64,000 nucleotides of DNA from Gynuella sunshinyii YC6258. Lineage in GTDB: Bacteria; Pseudomonadota; Gammaproteobacteria; Pseudomonadales; Natronospirillaceae. How positions within the stretch are numbered: position 1 is the first letter of the stretch; each line of letters starts with the position of its first letter. The position numbers and the translations under genes were made by a program. Below are positions 9,010 to 21,146 of the stretch, piece by piece. The stretch is taken from positions 5,308,593-5,372,592 of the forward strand of contig NZ_CP007142.1 in the NCBI RefSeq assembly GCF_000940805.1, in the 5' to 3' direction. Below the pieces are notes generated by a model. The model had not been told where the DNA came from, ran no database searches, and worked only from the letters and a program-made list of their open reading frames with translations.

Positions 9010-9525
9010 ATGAAAGACACAGCACTGATCATCATTGATATTCAGAATGACTATTTTGCACAGGGAAAATTCCCTCTGGCGGACAGTGACACCGTCTTAA
9101 CCCGAATCATGCAACTGGCCAATCAGGCCATATCCGCCTCAATGCCGGTAATTCTGGTTCAACATATCGGCAGCCCAGGCGGTCCATTTTTTAATCCCGA
9201 CAACGAAGGGACCGAAATACATCCACAGTTGAAACAGATGCTGGCGGACGCACCAGTGATCACCAAGCAACATGCCGATGCATTCTGGCAAACAGACCTA
9301 TCCTCCACTCTTGAAGAACTGCAGATTCAAAACCTGGTGATCTGTGGCATGATGACCCAGAACTGTGTCACTCATACTGCCATTTCAACGGCAGCGGATA
9401 AGTATCAGGTGGCTGTCGTTGCGGATTGCTGTACCACAGTCAGTACATTGTTACATCAGATTGCCCTCGCAGCACTTAAACCTCGAATTGAGCTGCTGGA
9501 ATCACATGACATTTTTGCCGGATAG
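9010..9525 (+). CDS. Isochorismatase-family cysteine hydrolase
   Basis: 171 aa from the ATG at 9010, which follows AAGGA at 5-base spacing; an upstream in-frame start at 8974 lacks a ribosome site. The fold's catalytic triad is visible: Asp in IIIDIQNDY (near residue 10), Lys in VITKQHADAFWQT and Cys in GMMTQNCVTHT. These enzymes cleave C-N or C-O bonds of small amides or vinyl ethers in the cytoplasm (nicotinamidase, isochorismatase and relatives). Size and the TQNCV motif place it with single-domain hydrolases of unknown substrate. It appears monocistronic. Confidence 0.85.
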   Translation: MKDTALIIIDIQNDYFAQGKFPLADSDTVLTRIMQLANQAISASMPVILVQHIGSPGGPFFNPDNEGTEIHPQLKQMLADAPVITKQHADAFWQTDLSSTLEELQIQNLVICGMMTQNCVTHTAISTAADKYQVAVVADCCTTVSTLLHQIALAALKPRIELLESHDIFAG

Positions 9526-9684
9526 ATCATTGCCATGATAAGCCTATGTGAGACAAAACCACCGCTGCAGATTAGCGGGCTTTGCCTGTCTGCAAAGGCT
9601 ATCATTGCCGTCCCATCATCAATACCAGCACCTTCTCGTTAACTGTTTAAAATCGCGCTACAGTAAAGAGATTAACTACTGCGG

Positions 9685-10452
9685 ATGGTGACAATTTTGG
9701 CCAAAAAAATCTTCCTCACCGGTGCCAGTTCAGGTATCGGCCGGCATCTCGCAGGTGAGCTTGCGGCTGCCGGTCATGACCTTGCCATCTGTGCTCGCCG
9801 GGAACCGTTACTGGCGGAACTATGTACCACACTGCAACAGCGCTATCCGCAACGCCGCATAGTGTCTTTTGTTCTTGATGTAACCCACTACGGGCAAGTG
9901 GCAGAAGTCATGAAACAGGCTCAGCTCGAACTTGGCGGCCTGGATACCGTCATTGTCAATGCAGGTATAGACAAAGCCGGAAAAATCGGTAGCGGTAATT
10001 TTAATAACGACCGACAGGTCGTTGAAACCAATGTTTTGGGAGCAATGGCAACGATTGATGCCGCTGCTGCGTTGTTCCGACCCATAAACCGGGGCCACAT
10101 AGTAGTCATGGCATCAGTTGCGGCGTTTTGTGGATTGCCCGGCATGGCTTCTTATGCCGCATCCAAGGCCGCTATCGCCAGCTACGCCCAGAGTGCCCGG
10201 TTCGAATTACATAAAAACGGCATAAAAGTGACCACGTTATATCCAGGATTTATTGATACCGCAATCAACCAAAACATTGCCAGCCGTCCGTTTCTGGTCA
10301 CTGTTGAACAAGGCAGTCGAAAGATTGCTCAATTGATCGAGCGAGAGGTTGACGAATCGGCTGTCCCGGCGTTTCCCTGGAAAGTTGTCGGCTGGCTACT
10401 GCGTAATCTGCCAAACTGGCTGCTGGCCAGAGTTCTCAAGGCACAGCACTGA
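9685..10452 (+). CDS. Short-chain dehydrogenase/reductase
   Basis: 255 aa, classical SDR. The nucleotide-binding motif TGASSGIG lies at residues 12-19. The motif NAG is in VIVNAGID, the catalytic Ser in VVMASVAAF, and Tyr/Lys in YAASKAA. R38-R39 after CA suggest NADP(H) preference. The C-terminus (FPWKVVGWLLRNLPNWLLARVL) is amphipathic and may associate with membrane, as in several SDRs acting on lipophilic substrates. The ATG at 9685 lacks a strong ribosome site, and a start a few codons downstream is possible. Substrate unknown. Confidence 0.82.
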   Translation: MVTILAKKIFLTGASSGIGRHLAGELAAAGHDLAICARREPLLAELCTTLQQRYPQRRIVSFVLDVTHYGQVAEVMKQAQLELGGLDTVIVNAGIDKAGKIGSGNFNNDRQVVETNVLGAMATIDAAAALFRPINRGHIVVMASVAAFCGLPGMASYAASKAAIASYAQSARFELHKNGIKVTTLYPGFIDTAINQNIASRPFLVTVEQGSRKIAQLIEREVDESAVPAFPWKVVGWLLRNLPNWLLARVLKAQH

Positions 10453-10691
10453 CAACACTGCACGGGGAACTTGAAGAGATGTTGACGCTCGGAGAAGCAA
10501 CAGACCTGTTTGGAGACCAGCAAGTGTCAGTAAGTGGCCTACACCATCCCATTGAGCAGCGATAATAACGTCTGATATCAGACTGACTGTAAGCATCTAA
10601 GTCGGCTTACTCATATCACAGCATGTCAAAGAAATACCCGGCGAAGGCATCCCTGTCTATCTCAGGTTAATAGTAAATAAAGCAAAAAAAA

Positions 10692-10717
10692 GGCGAATAT
10701 TCTTAAAAATATTCGCC
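10692..10717 (-). terminator. Rho-independent terminator of the beta-helix protein gene
   Basis: GGCGAATATT and AATATTCGCC form a 10-bp stem with a CTTAAA loop. Read on the minus strand the stem is followed by a run of seven T, about 100 bases past the stop at 10815. The plus strand lacks a T-run. Confidence 0.75.
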
Positions 10718-10814
10718 CTAAATGGCCTTAATGACCAGACATGCTCAACTTCAATCTAATTCAGACACCCCTGAATACTGCCGACGATGACGCAGCTAAA
10801 GGTTCAGAGGTTCT

Positions 10815-12218
10815 CTAATTCATAACCAGTTTACCGCCTGATGTCAGAATGTAATTTCCCTTCAGCCAGCTGCCATTTAAATCTGTCATCTTGTGGTAGT
10901 AAATCGTTACACCTGCAGGCGCATCAATATTCGCCATAACACTGTCCTGCAACTGTGCACCGCGAATAACATTGACATAAGAATTTGAGGGTGATACCCA
11001 ACGACTGCTTTCATCCAGAGTCAAATCCACATTACCCTCGTGATTGATATTAATGCCACCACGCAGTATTGACGCTTCGTTTAGGTCCATCGTGACGGAA
11101 CTCCTGCTGTCGGTCACTACATCACCAGTCAGCTCCTGCCGGATTGCGTCAAAGGTTACCTTGCCACCTTCCTGACCCCATTGAGGCAGGGTGTCTGGCT
11201 CATTTTTGCCCGGTGCTACCACGCGCAAAAAAGTATTACTGGAGTTCATGATGTCGACACTGGTCAACGACACTCTGGCAGTTGTATTGGTAACGAAAAA
11301 GACCGGTCCGGAAGAGCTGTTAGTCAGAGAACCATCAACCATTTGAAAACGCCCTTCACCCGGAACTGAGTCTCCTGAATGACTTTGATAAAGCATTACC
11401 CCGCGTTTTTGGTATGCAGTGATATCCGTACCATTCAGAGTGATTCTGTTTTTACCTTCAATGACGGCCACCTCGGACCCCAAAGCCACGTAGTTACCTG
11501 CATATACTTCAATGTTGCCAGTACTGTATATACCCGGAGAACCTTCTCCCTGAGTGGTCGCGGTCACATTGGTGGCCTTCACGGTGCCACCACCACGATC
11601 AGTGGCAAGCGCAGCACTGTGTGCTCCCTGAGTGGAAATGGTGGAATTGGATACTGTAATGGTGCCACCGTAGGTTGCATGAACACCTCTGGAAGACTCC
11701 TTGATCGTCGAAATCGTGCAGTTTTCCACTTGAATGAAGGAGCCTTCGCCATATGCCAGCACTGCGTTGGCCCCATGTCCATCTGAGTGCACAGTGCATT
11801 CAGTCAGATCAACATGACTGCCTTGCGTTGCCAGCACAGCCGCATTATTACCATACATGTTACTTGAATTGACGTTTGAGGAGGCTCCGGTTTTATTCAG
11901 ATAGCCATCAGTCAGCGAATAATGGCCACCAGAATACACATAAATAACGGATTGATCAGTTTTGGCCGCCTGATAAGTCTTCGTCTGCTGACTGACCACC
12001 TGACCCTGTTGCTGATACACACCACTCGGTTTTACCGATATCATTTTTTCACCGAATGGTCTCAACAGGGTTTCTCCACCTGCTCCGGCCGAAGATGGGC
12101 TCGGTGGCATCCCGGAGTCAGCAATGGCTGTTCCCGCGAGCAGAATCGCCAATGTCAACACTTGGCCAATCCGTTGTACGAAGAAACCTGATCGAAGCAA
12201 AGTATTTGAAACCAACAT
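10815..12218 (-). CDS. Secreted right-handed beta-helix (pectin-lyase-fold) surface protein
   Basis: 467 aa from the ATG at 12218; a GTG nine bases earlier is also possible. A signal peptide (LTLAILLAGTAIA) precedes a Pro/Ser/Gly linker. Residues about 95-460 show repeated short strands such as GGTITVSNSTISTQG, GSFIQVENCTIST and GNIEVYAGNYVALG, the pattern of autotransporter passenger domains. There is no C-terminal beta-barrel; the protein ends GNYILTSGGKLVMN. That ending resembles the last rung or capping region of pertactin-like passengers, so this is either a barrel-less passenger or a free secreted beta-helix. No partner secretion gene is adjacent. Confidence 0.65.
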   Translation of the reverse strand: MLVSNTLLRSGFFVQRIGQVLTLAILLAGTAIADSGMPPSPSSAGAGGETLLRPFGEKMISVKPSGVYQQQGQVVSQQTKTYQAAKTDQSVIYVYSGGHYSLTDGYLNKTGASSNVNSSNMYGNNAAVLATQGSHVDLTECTVHSDGHGANAVLAYGEGSFIQVENCTISTIKESSRGVHATYGGTITVSNSTISTQGAHSAALATDRGGGTVKATNVTATTQGEGSPGIYSTGNIEVYAGNYVALGSEVAVIEGKNRITLNGTDITAYQKRGVMLYQSHSGDSVPGEGRFQMVDGSLTNSSSGPVFFVTNTTARVSLTSVDIMNSSNTFLRVVAPGKNEPDTLPQWGQEGGKVTFDAIRQELTGDVVTDSRSSVTMDLNEASILRGGININHEGNVDLTLDESSRWVSPSNSYVNVIRGAQLQDSVMANIDAPAGVTIYYHKMTDLNGSWLKGNYILTSGGKLVMN

Positions 12219-12320
12219 CTGCCACACCCCGAAAACCTTTTCGATAAATCGGCGTGAATTCTGGGCGCATGAATGTCAAATAATAAGCATTGAATGTGTA
12301 AAAACTGCGGAATTACAGAT

Positions 12321-12354
12321 TATTAATCCGGCAAGTAATTTATGTCAGGTTAAT
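12321..12354 (+). repeat. Dispersed palindromic repeat, short copy D
   Basis: A palindrome-like head ATTAATCCGGCAAG...GTCAGGTTAATAG corresponds to the first 34 bases of the family best seen at 27706-27870. It lies upstream of the beta-helix gene, with no longer tail. Confidence 0.55.
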
Positions 12355-12421
12355 AGAAAGAAATTGAAGGACAGGAACAGAGGAGCCACCCGTAGACACA
12401 AATGTACGGGTGGAAAATATC

Positions 12422-13438
12422 CTACTCAGCCAGTTTGAGGCGACTAAACACCCGTAACGCATTACCAGAAAAAATCATTTCCTTTTGTTCGCTGGATAAC
12501 CGGGTATTGTTATCAATATAACGTTTGGTATCGTCAAAGTAATGTCCGGTTTCAGGATCGATACCACGCACGGCTCCGATCATTTCCGATGCAAACAGAA
12601 TATTTTCTGTTGGCACAATATCCAGCAACAGATCAATACCCCGCTGATGATACACACAGGTATCAAAATAAATGTTTTTCAACGCGGACTCTTCTAGCGG
12701 TGCATATCCCTGATCCTGCATCAGACCACGGAATCGCCCCCAGTGATAAGGAACTGCGCCACCACCATGAGGGATGATGACCTTCAATGTCGGAAAGTCC
12801 TTAAACACATCAGACATCACCAGTTGTTGAAAACCGGTCGTATCTGCACCCAGATAATGGGAGCCGGTTGTATGAAAACAATCATTGCAGGCCGCGCTTA
12901 CGTGAATCATGGCCGGCACATCGAGCTCACACATTTTTTCGTATAGGGGATAAAAAGACCGGTCAGCCAGTGACGCATCTTTCCAGAAACCTCCGGACGG
13001 ATCAGGATTCAGATTACAGCCAATAAACCCCATCTGTTCCACACAACGCACCAGCTCTGGTACCGACTTTTCAGGGGCAACGCCTGGAGACTGAGGCAAC
13101 TGCGCAACCGGAGCAAAGTTGCTTGGAAACAGATCACAAACCCGACGAATCAGATCATTCTGATGTTCAGTCCAATATTGACTGGTGTATTCATTACCAA
13201 TGTGATGTCCCATCCAACTGGCACGTGGAGAGAATATTGTCAGATCCGTACCGCGCTCCTGCTGCAACCGCAACTGGTTTTTTTCAATACTCTCGCGAAT
13301 CTCATCATCGGTAACATTAATCGTACCTTTTTCGCCCATAAAGGTCGGATCTTTCGCAACAGCGCTTTTCTGTTGCTCACGATACTCGCCTACTCCTGGC
13401 GGTGTCGTGGTGTAATGACCATGACAATCAATAATCAT
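12422..13438 (-). CDS. Amidohydrolase-family protein, 4-oxalomesaconate hydratase-like (LigJ)
   Basis: 338 aa. The start MIIDCHGHYTT carries the HxH metal motif of amidohydrolase-2 enzymes and matches LigJ-type 4-oxalomesaconate hydratases of protocatechuate 4,5-cleavage. Further landmarks are FSPRASWMGHHIG, IHVSAACNDCFHTTGSHYLGAD, VIIPHGGGAVPYHWGR and LFASEMIGAVRG. It would act on an aromatic-derived dicarboxylate in the cytoplasm. No other gene of that pathway is in the window, so it may serve a related gallate- or carboxylate-degrading route. It sits alone on the minus strand. Confidence 0.75.
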   Translation of the reverse strand: MIIDCHGHYTTTPPGVGEYREQQKSAVAKDPTFMGEKGTINVTDDEIRESIEKNQLRLQQERGTDLTIFSPRASWMGHHIGNEYTSQYWTEHQNDLIRRVCDLFPSNFAPVAQLPQSPGVAPEKSVPELVRCVEQMGFIGCNLNPDPSGGFWKDASLADRSFYPLYEKMCELDVPAMIHVSAACNDCFHTTGSHYLGADTTGFQQLVMSDVFKDFPTLKVIIPHGGGAVPYHWGRFRGLMQDQGYAPLEESALKNIYFDTCVYHQRGIDLLLDIVPTENILFASEMIGAVRGIDPETGHYFDDTKRYIDNNTRLSSEQKEMIFSGNALRVFSRLKLAE

Positions 13439-13606
13439 AACGCATCTCTCTTATTATTTTTGCAGATGGAAATACCAGGGCCCGTTAACGCTGATTTCGT
13501 CGGCCTGCCGAGAACCTGTAAACGAACACCAAGTATTCTGTCTGGCTGTATTAAATGCCATTACATTTTGCGTTACAGCTATTGATTTTTGATATAGCGC
13601 CAATAT

Positions 13607-14230
13607 TTAGCCATCCTGATCCAACAACTCCTGAACAGTCTGATAATACTGGCCAACATGAATACCATCCATCAACCCATGATGCACCTGCACACTCAAT
13701 GGCATCATCACCTGATCGCCGGTACGAAAATATTTCCCAAATGCCAGCCTTGGGATAGAGTCTTGAGGGTTACGATGAGCCGGGTGTTTCAGGCTGGTAA
13801 ACGATACCCAGGGTATCGATGTGATATACAGCAGATCCAGTCTGGATGAGAATGTCACTGTCGGATTGGCCTTAACCGTATCCACTCTGGTATTACTATC
13901 CGCTATAAAGCGGTTAAGCTGATCAGAATATTCCAGCCGACAGTAACTGAACAGATCACCACCGGTTTGCATGGTAATCGATGGATGTACGGCATCATAT
14001 TCAACCACCTTTTCCCCCTCGATTCGCAGTCGGAAATCAGTACGCAGATTGGCGGCATGAGTTAACAGATGCACCATCGCCAAAGTAAAGGAATAGTTCT
14101 GTTTTTTAACCATAGCGAGATAGCGGGTGATATCCACATTGGCGCTCAAGTTGAAATGAGGAAAATCGAAGTCTTTGAATAACTTGAAATGCTGATAACG
14201 GGGCCATTGTTCTAAATCGATGTATTGCAC
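13607..14230 (-). CDS. Chloramphenicol acetyltransferase-like enzyme (CatA fold)
   Basis: 207 aa from a GTG at 14230 with GGAG at good spacing. The frame also opens with a GTG at 14266, but that site would add 12 residues not typical of the family. The start QYIDLEQWPRYQHFKLFKDF matches CAT N-termini (IDLxxWxRxxxF). The active-site motif HHGLMDG (HHxxxDG), with the catalytic His, lies near residue 182. SFTLAMVHLLTHAAN and WVSFTSLKHPAH also fit. CATs O-acetylate chloramphenicol with acetyl-CoA; chromosomal homologues often have other or unknown acceptors. Resistance is therefore not claimed. Confidence 0.8.
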   Translation of the reverse strand: MQYIDLEQWPRYQHFKLFKDFDFPHFNLSANVDITRYLAMVKKQNYSFTLAMVHLLTHAANLRTDFRLRIEGEKVVEYDAVHPSITMQTGGDLFSYCRLEYSDQLNRFIADSNTRVDTVKANPTVTFSSRLDLLYITSIPWVSFTSLKHPAHRNPQDSIPRLAFGKYFRTGDQVMMPLSVQVHHGLMDGIHVGQYYQTVQELLDQDG

Positions 14231-14294
14231 ATGTTTCTCCAACTGGACATGATAGAGTAGAGCCACCTGCCAGAAACGTCATTCGGAGAGAGTA

Positions 14295-15977
14295 ATGTCA
14301 TCAAAGTTACAGCAGATCAATCATGTGGTGGTATTGATGCTGGAAAATCGTTCCTTTGATAACATGCTCGGCTGGTTATATGACCCAGACAATCCCGAGC
14401 CATTCAGACACCCTCCCAGAGAACAGAACTTCGCCGGTGTCAGTGGCCTGTCGCTCAGTAACCCTCTACCTGATGCATTCGCCCGGTCAGGCGCAAAGGT
14501 GGTGCCGTATAGTAAAACAACCAGAATGAGCAGTCCAAATCCAGATCCGGGCGAAGAGTATTATCACGTTAATACCCAACTCTACGGCCAATGTATTCCA
14601 ACCGCCAATCGTCGCTTTCCATTTAACCGGCCACCTTACAATCTACCGGAACCTTTACCGGCAGAGGCACCCATGTCAGGTTTTTTACTGGACTATATCT
14701 ATCAGTTACAAAGTCATCCTGACATGGCCAATCGCTCACTATTTCACCCACTTATCAAACGGGCAATGGCTCGTTGCCGAGTTCCAGCGATTGGCGGGCG
14801 ACGACCAGATGCAAGCCTGTATGAGCAGATCATGACTGGGTTTGCACCCGAATCTGTACCAGTGCTTGCAACGCTGGCCAGGGAATTCGCAGTCTGCGAC
14901 CACTGGTTCAGCTCGGTTCCCAGCCAGACTTTTGGCAACCGTTCATTTGCACACTGTGGAACCTCGCGCGGTTTTGTCAACAATTCTCCGGTTCATAAGT
15001 GGCTGCTGCATTCTGCTCCCAGTATTTTCAATCGCATGCACGAGCATGGCCGCAGTTTTGGCATTTTTTATGACCCCGAAGATGTCGTCAGCTTTACCGA
15101 GTTGCTGCAACCATCGATCTGGTCCCTTAACCGGCACGTCCATGATATGAACACTTTTTTTGATCTCGCCTATACAGGACAGCTGCCGGATTACAGCTTT
15201 ATCGAACCTCGGCTGATGATCGATAATAATGATCAACACCCACCAGCCGGTATCCCTCCATATCTGGACCCGGTGGATGTATCCAGTGTACTGGCTGGTG
15301 AGCAGCTGATAGCTAATGTGTACCATGCCCTGCGACACTGCCCCGAATGGGAACGAACCTTATTGATCATTACTTATGATGAACACGGGGGTAATTTTGA
15401 CCACTTGCCACCACCATCAGCAATGGCTCCGGAAAAATCTGCGCCTGCTGGTGAACAAGGTTTCTGTTTTGACCGTCTGGGAGTTCGGGTGCCCGCAGTC
15501 ATAGTATCTCCATGGATTCGGGCAGGGACCATTTGTCAGACAGTTTTCGACCACACCAGTATTATTCGCACCCTATGCCAGCGATGGGATCTTCCTGCTT
15601 TGACCGAACGGGATAAACATGCCAACAGCCTGGATGAGTTATTGACACTACATACACCACGCCGGGACTATGTACAGGTACAACCAAGACCATATCACCG
15701 TCAGGCCACCAGCAAGGATCAGCCGCTCAACCCATTTCAGCGGGTTCTGTTGATGCTATCTGTGAGTATGGTTTCTTACAGTCGATTCAAAAGAGGGCAC
15801 AACCGGTTTGCAAAAATAAAAAGTATTTGCGCATGGCTGCACAATGAATGGACGCTAATGAAGATTAAAACCCAGGGGCAGGCCGTAGATTACCTGAACA
15901 CTCAATATCCTTATATTCGACAAACTCAGAATGAACTAGAGCCTGATGAGCAGGCAACAACAAAAAGGGGGAATTAA
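14295..15977 (+). CDS. Phosphoesterase (phospholipase C / acid phosphatase superfamily)
   Basis: 560 aa, PF04185 family. The N-terminal MLENRSFDNMLGW carries the metal and nucleophile region. VPSQTFGNRSFAHCGTS, FIEPRLMIDNNDQHPP and ITYDEHGGNFDHLPPP are the other family landmarks, and HTSIIRTLCQRW closes the catalytic core. Members hydrolyse phospholipids or phosphomonoesters. No signal peptide is visible (MSSKLQQINHVVVLML), unlike exported PLCs, so location is uncertain. A GGAG element precedes the ATG. The gene is divergent from the CAT-like gene. Its stop codon lies in the loop of its own terminator. Confidence 0.85.
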   Translation: MSSKLQQINHVVVLMLENRSFDNMLGWLYDPDNPEPFRHPPREQNFAGVSGLSLSNPLPDAFARSGAKVVPYSKTTRMSSPNPDPGEEYYHVNTQLYGQCIPTANRRFPFNRPPYNLPEPLPAEAPMSGFLLDYIYQLQSHPDMANRSLFHPLIKRAMARCRVPAIGGRRPDASLYEQIMTGFAPESVPVLATLAREFAVCDHWFSSVPSQTFGNRSFAHCGTSRGFVNNSPVHKWLLHSAPSIFNRMHEHGRSFGIFYDPEDVVSFTELLQPSIWSLNRHVHDMNTFFDLAYTGQLPDYSFIEPRLMIDNNDQHPPAGIPPYLDPVDVSSVLAGEQLIANVYHALRHCPEWERTLLIITYDEHGGNFDHLPPPSAMAPEKSAPAGEQGFCFDRLGVRVPAVIVSPWIRAGTICQTVFDHTSIIRTLCQRWDLPALTERDKHANSLDELLTLHTPRRDYVQVQPRPYHRQATSKDQPLNPFQRVLLMLSVSMVSYSRFKRGHNRFAKIKSICAWLHNEWTLMKIKTQGQAVDYLNTQYPYIRQTQNELEPDEQATTKRGN

Positions 15978-15991
15978 TTCCCCCTTTTTTT
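15962..15991 (+). terminator. Rho-independent terminator overlapping the phosphoesterase stop codon
   Basis: AAAAAGGGGG...CCCCCTTTTTTT forms a near-perfect stem with a T-run. The TAA stop at 15975-15977 is within the loop. By symmetry it could also act on the minus strand. Confidence 0.85.
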
Positions 15992-16046
15992 ATATGTCGT
16001 AATCAACCCGGATCGGATAATAGCCCGGGTTAGTGATCAGCATCAC

Positions 16047-18872
<2,826 letters not shown>

Positions 18873-20021
18873 ATGAGCACTATGCGATTCTCTGTTCCAA
18901 GAGAAATTATTTATGGTGAAAATGCCATAAACAGACTTGCCGAACTACGGGGAAAACGAACCGCAATTGTTACAGGAGGTAACTCAATGCGACGCTTTGG
19001 TTTTCTCGATCGGATCCAAAAGCTATTAACAGTAGCGGGAATGGAGTCCATTATTATCGACGGCGTCGAACCTAATCCCTCCGTAGCCACTGTTCATCGT
19101 GGAGCAAAATCAATGATCGCATTCGAACCCGATTGGATCGTTGCGATCGGCGGAGGTTCTGCGCTTGATGCTGCGAAAGTCATGTGGTGCTTCTACGAAC
19201 ACCCGCAGATCAGGTTTGAAGACATCATTGCCGTGGGCTCCATGCCTCCTTTAAGGAACAAAGCACGTTTTGTCGCTATTCCATCCACCAGTGGTTCAGC
19301 ATCTGAAATCACGGCTTTTTCTGTCATTACAGATACCGAAAAACACATCAAATATCCCATCGTTGCAACCGATATCGTGCCAGATATTGCCATACTCGAT
19401 CCGGAAATTCCTGAATACATGCCCGCTCATGTTACTGCTAACACAGGTATGGATGTCATGACTCATGCACTGGAAGCATATGCTTCTATCGCCGCAACAT
19501 CGTTTACCGATCCATATGCTGTGGAAGCCATACAACTGGTTTTTGCCAATATTGAAACTGCTTATAAAGAACCACATAACAAAGCTGCCCGGTTTAATAT
19601 GCACAATGCTTCTGCATTGGCAGGCATGGCTTTTACTAATGCGTCACTTGGGCTGGTTCACTCTCTGGCTCACAAAATAGGCGGCGAGTTTGGAGTTACT
19701 CATGGTCTGGCAAATGCAATTCTATTGCCATATGTAGTTCGCTTTAACCGGCAGTTCACCCAAAAGTATGAGCAACTGGAACGACTGCTGGATATTGATG
19801 ATATCGCCCAGGAAGTTAGCATGCTGAATGCGAAATTAAATATTCCGGATTGTTTTAAAGAATGTTCGGAAGTCGAATTTGACGAATCTGTATTTCGAGA
19901 TGTCTTAAAATATATGAGTGAAAATGCTCACGCAGACCCGTGTACCCTGACCAATCCAGGGAAACCAAGCGTGGATGATGTTAAAGCTATATATCAGGCA
20001 GCTTTTTACGGTCAGAAATAG
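18873..20021 (+). CDS. Iron-containing (type III) alcohol dehydrogenase
   Basis: 382 aa from the ATG at 18873, which has AGGA at 8-base spacing; two nearby upstream ATGs are too close to or overlap that element. The NAD-binding motif GGGSALDAAK is near residue 96. Metal ligands are expected in GMDVMTHALEAY (Asp and His) and in GLVHSLAHKIGGEFGVTHG (two His). This is the Fe-ADH family, which oxidises or reduces alcohols and aldehydes with NAD(H). The STSGSASEITAFSVITD block matches butanol- or propanediol-type enzymes. The substrate is not clear from sequence. Confidence 0.9.
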   Translation: MSTMRFSVPREIIYGENAINRLAELRGKRTAIVTGGNSMRRFGFLDRIQKLLTVAGMESIIIDGVEPNPSVATVHRGAKSMIAFEPDWIVAIGGGSALDAAKVMWCFYEHPQIRFEDIIAVGSMPPLRNKARFVAIPSTSGSASEITAFSVITDTEKHIKYPIVATDIVPDIAILDPEIPEYMPAHVTANTGMDVMTHALEAYASIAATSFTDPYAVEAIQLVFANIETAYKEPHNKAARFNMHNASALAGMAFTNASLGLVHSLAHKIGGEFGVTHGLANAILLPYVVRFNRQFTQKYEQLERLLDIDDIAQEVSMLNAKLNIPDCFKECSEVEFDESVFRDVLKYMSENAHADPCTLTNPGKPSVDDVKAIYQAAFYGQK

Positions 20022-20032
20022 CTCGCAGCCAG

Positions 20033-20061
20033 ATTGCAGAACGGCACCACCGTTCTGCAAT
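20033..20061. terminator. Shared hairpin between convergent genes
   Basis: ATTGCAGAACG and CGTTCTGCAAT form a stem of about 12 bp between the convergent Fe-ADH and threonine aldolase genes, only 11 and 8 bases from their stops. T-runs are weak on both sides. Confidence 0.6.
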
Positions 20062-20069
20062 TAACGTCA

Positions 20070-21146
20070 TTATTTAGTCGGTCTCTCGAAGTACTGTCTG
20101 ACAAGCTGACAAAACATTTCACGATGCTCATCACGTGTACTGAATGAAGTCACCATCCTGATCACTTTCTCATCTTTGCTCAAATGACACCCTGGTGCAA
20201 TCTGGTCGGGATACCATTCATAAAATACAGCACCAGATTCAGTCAAAAACGAAACCAATGCACCAGGCATGACCATAAACAGCTCGTTTGCCTGTACTGG
20301 CCAGGCGGGCTTTATTTGATCATAACTTAGCAGCTCTTCTGCCAACATGGATGCCTGATGGTTAGCATGACGAGCAAGATCCAACCAATGGTTATCTTGT
20401 AACCACGCTAAGAACTGTACACCATAGACTCTCCCCTTGGACAGCAGGTGACCGGTTCGTTTTCGCCGATGTTCAAAACCAGCCGCCAGTTCTTTATTGA
20501 AAAAGATCACAGCCTCTGCGCACAGAGCACCACACTTGGTAGCTCCCAACGTCAGCACATCAACACCGACCCTCCAGGTAATATCGGCAGGCGAACAACC
20601 TAACGCAGCAACAGCATTGGCAAAACGGGCACCATCCATATGCACAGGTAAATGATGTTGCTTCGCCACGGCACATAGCTCAGTCAACTCTTCAATTGAG
20701 TACACCAGTCCGGCCTCGCTCGCCTGGGTAATGCTCAAAGCACCCGGCAGAGGATTATGAGGAGGATGGTAAGCGTCTCCAGCCATATACAGACTCAGCT
20801 GGTCAGCAGAAATCTTGCCTTGTCCCTGAGAAATAGGCTGTAATCTCGATCCAGAAGTAAACAGTTCCGGCGCAGTGGACTCATCCATATAAATGTGTGC
20901 ACCACCGTGGCAGAGAATGGTTTGCCAGGGCTGTACCAGACTGGCAAGTGCCAGACAGTTAGCCGCAGTACCTGTACCAACAAAATACACCTCTGCCTCA
21001 CATTCAAACAGGCTACATATTGCCTGTACCGCTAGCTGAGTCCATTGGTCCTCACCATATCCCGGTGTAAATCCATCATTGGCCTGTACCAGGGCTTCCA
21101 AAATACGGCTTGAGGCTCCCGCCTGATTATCACTGCCAAAAAACAC
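20070..21146 (-). CDS. ltaE: Low-specificity L-threonine aldolase
   Basis: 358 aa from a GTG with AAGGAGAGG just upstream. It is a PLP enzyme of fold type I: FGSDNQAGASSRILEAL start, GEDQWTQLAVQAI, FVGTGTAANCLALASL, VHMDGARFANAVAALG and the Schiff-base Lys in LTLGATKCGALCAEA. It splits L-threonine or allo-threonine to glycine and acetaldehyde in the cytoplasm. The neighbouring convergent Fe-ADH could reduce acetaldehyde, but they are not in one operon, so that link is only a thought. Confidence 0.88.
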   Translation of the reverse strand: MFFGSDNQAGASSRILEALVQANDGFTPGYGEDQWTQLAVQAICSLFECEAEVYFVGTGTAANCLALASLVQPWQTILCHGGAHIYMDESTAPELFTSGSRLQPISQGQGKISADQLSLYMAGDAYHPPHNPLPGALSITQASEAGLVYSIEELTELCAVAKQHHLPVHMDGARFANAVAALGCSPADITWRVGVDVLTLGATKCGALCAEAVIFFNKELAAGFEHRRKRTGHLLSKGRVYGVQFLAWLQDNHWLDLARHANHQASMLAEELLSYDQIKPAWPVQANELFMVMPGALVSFLTESGAVFYEWYPDQIAPGCHLSKDEKVIRMVTSFSTRDEHREMFCQLVRQYFERPTK

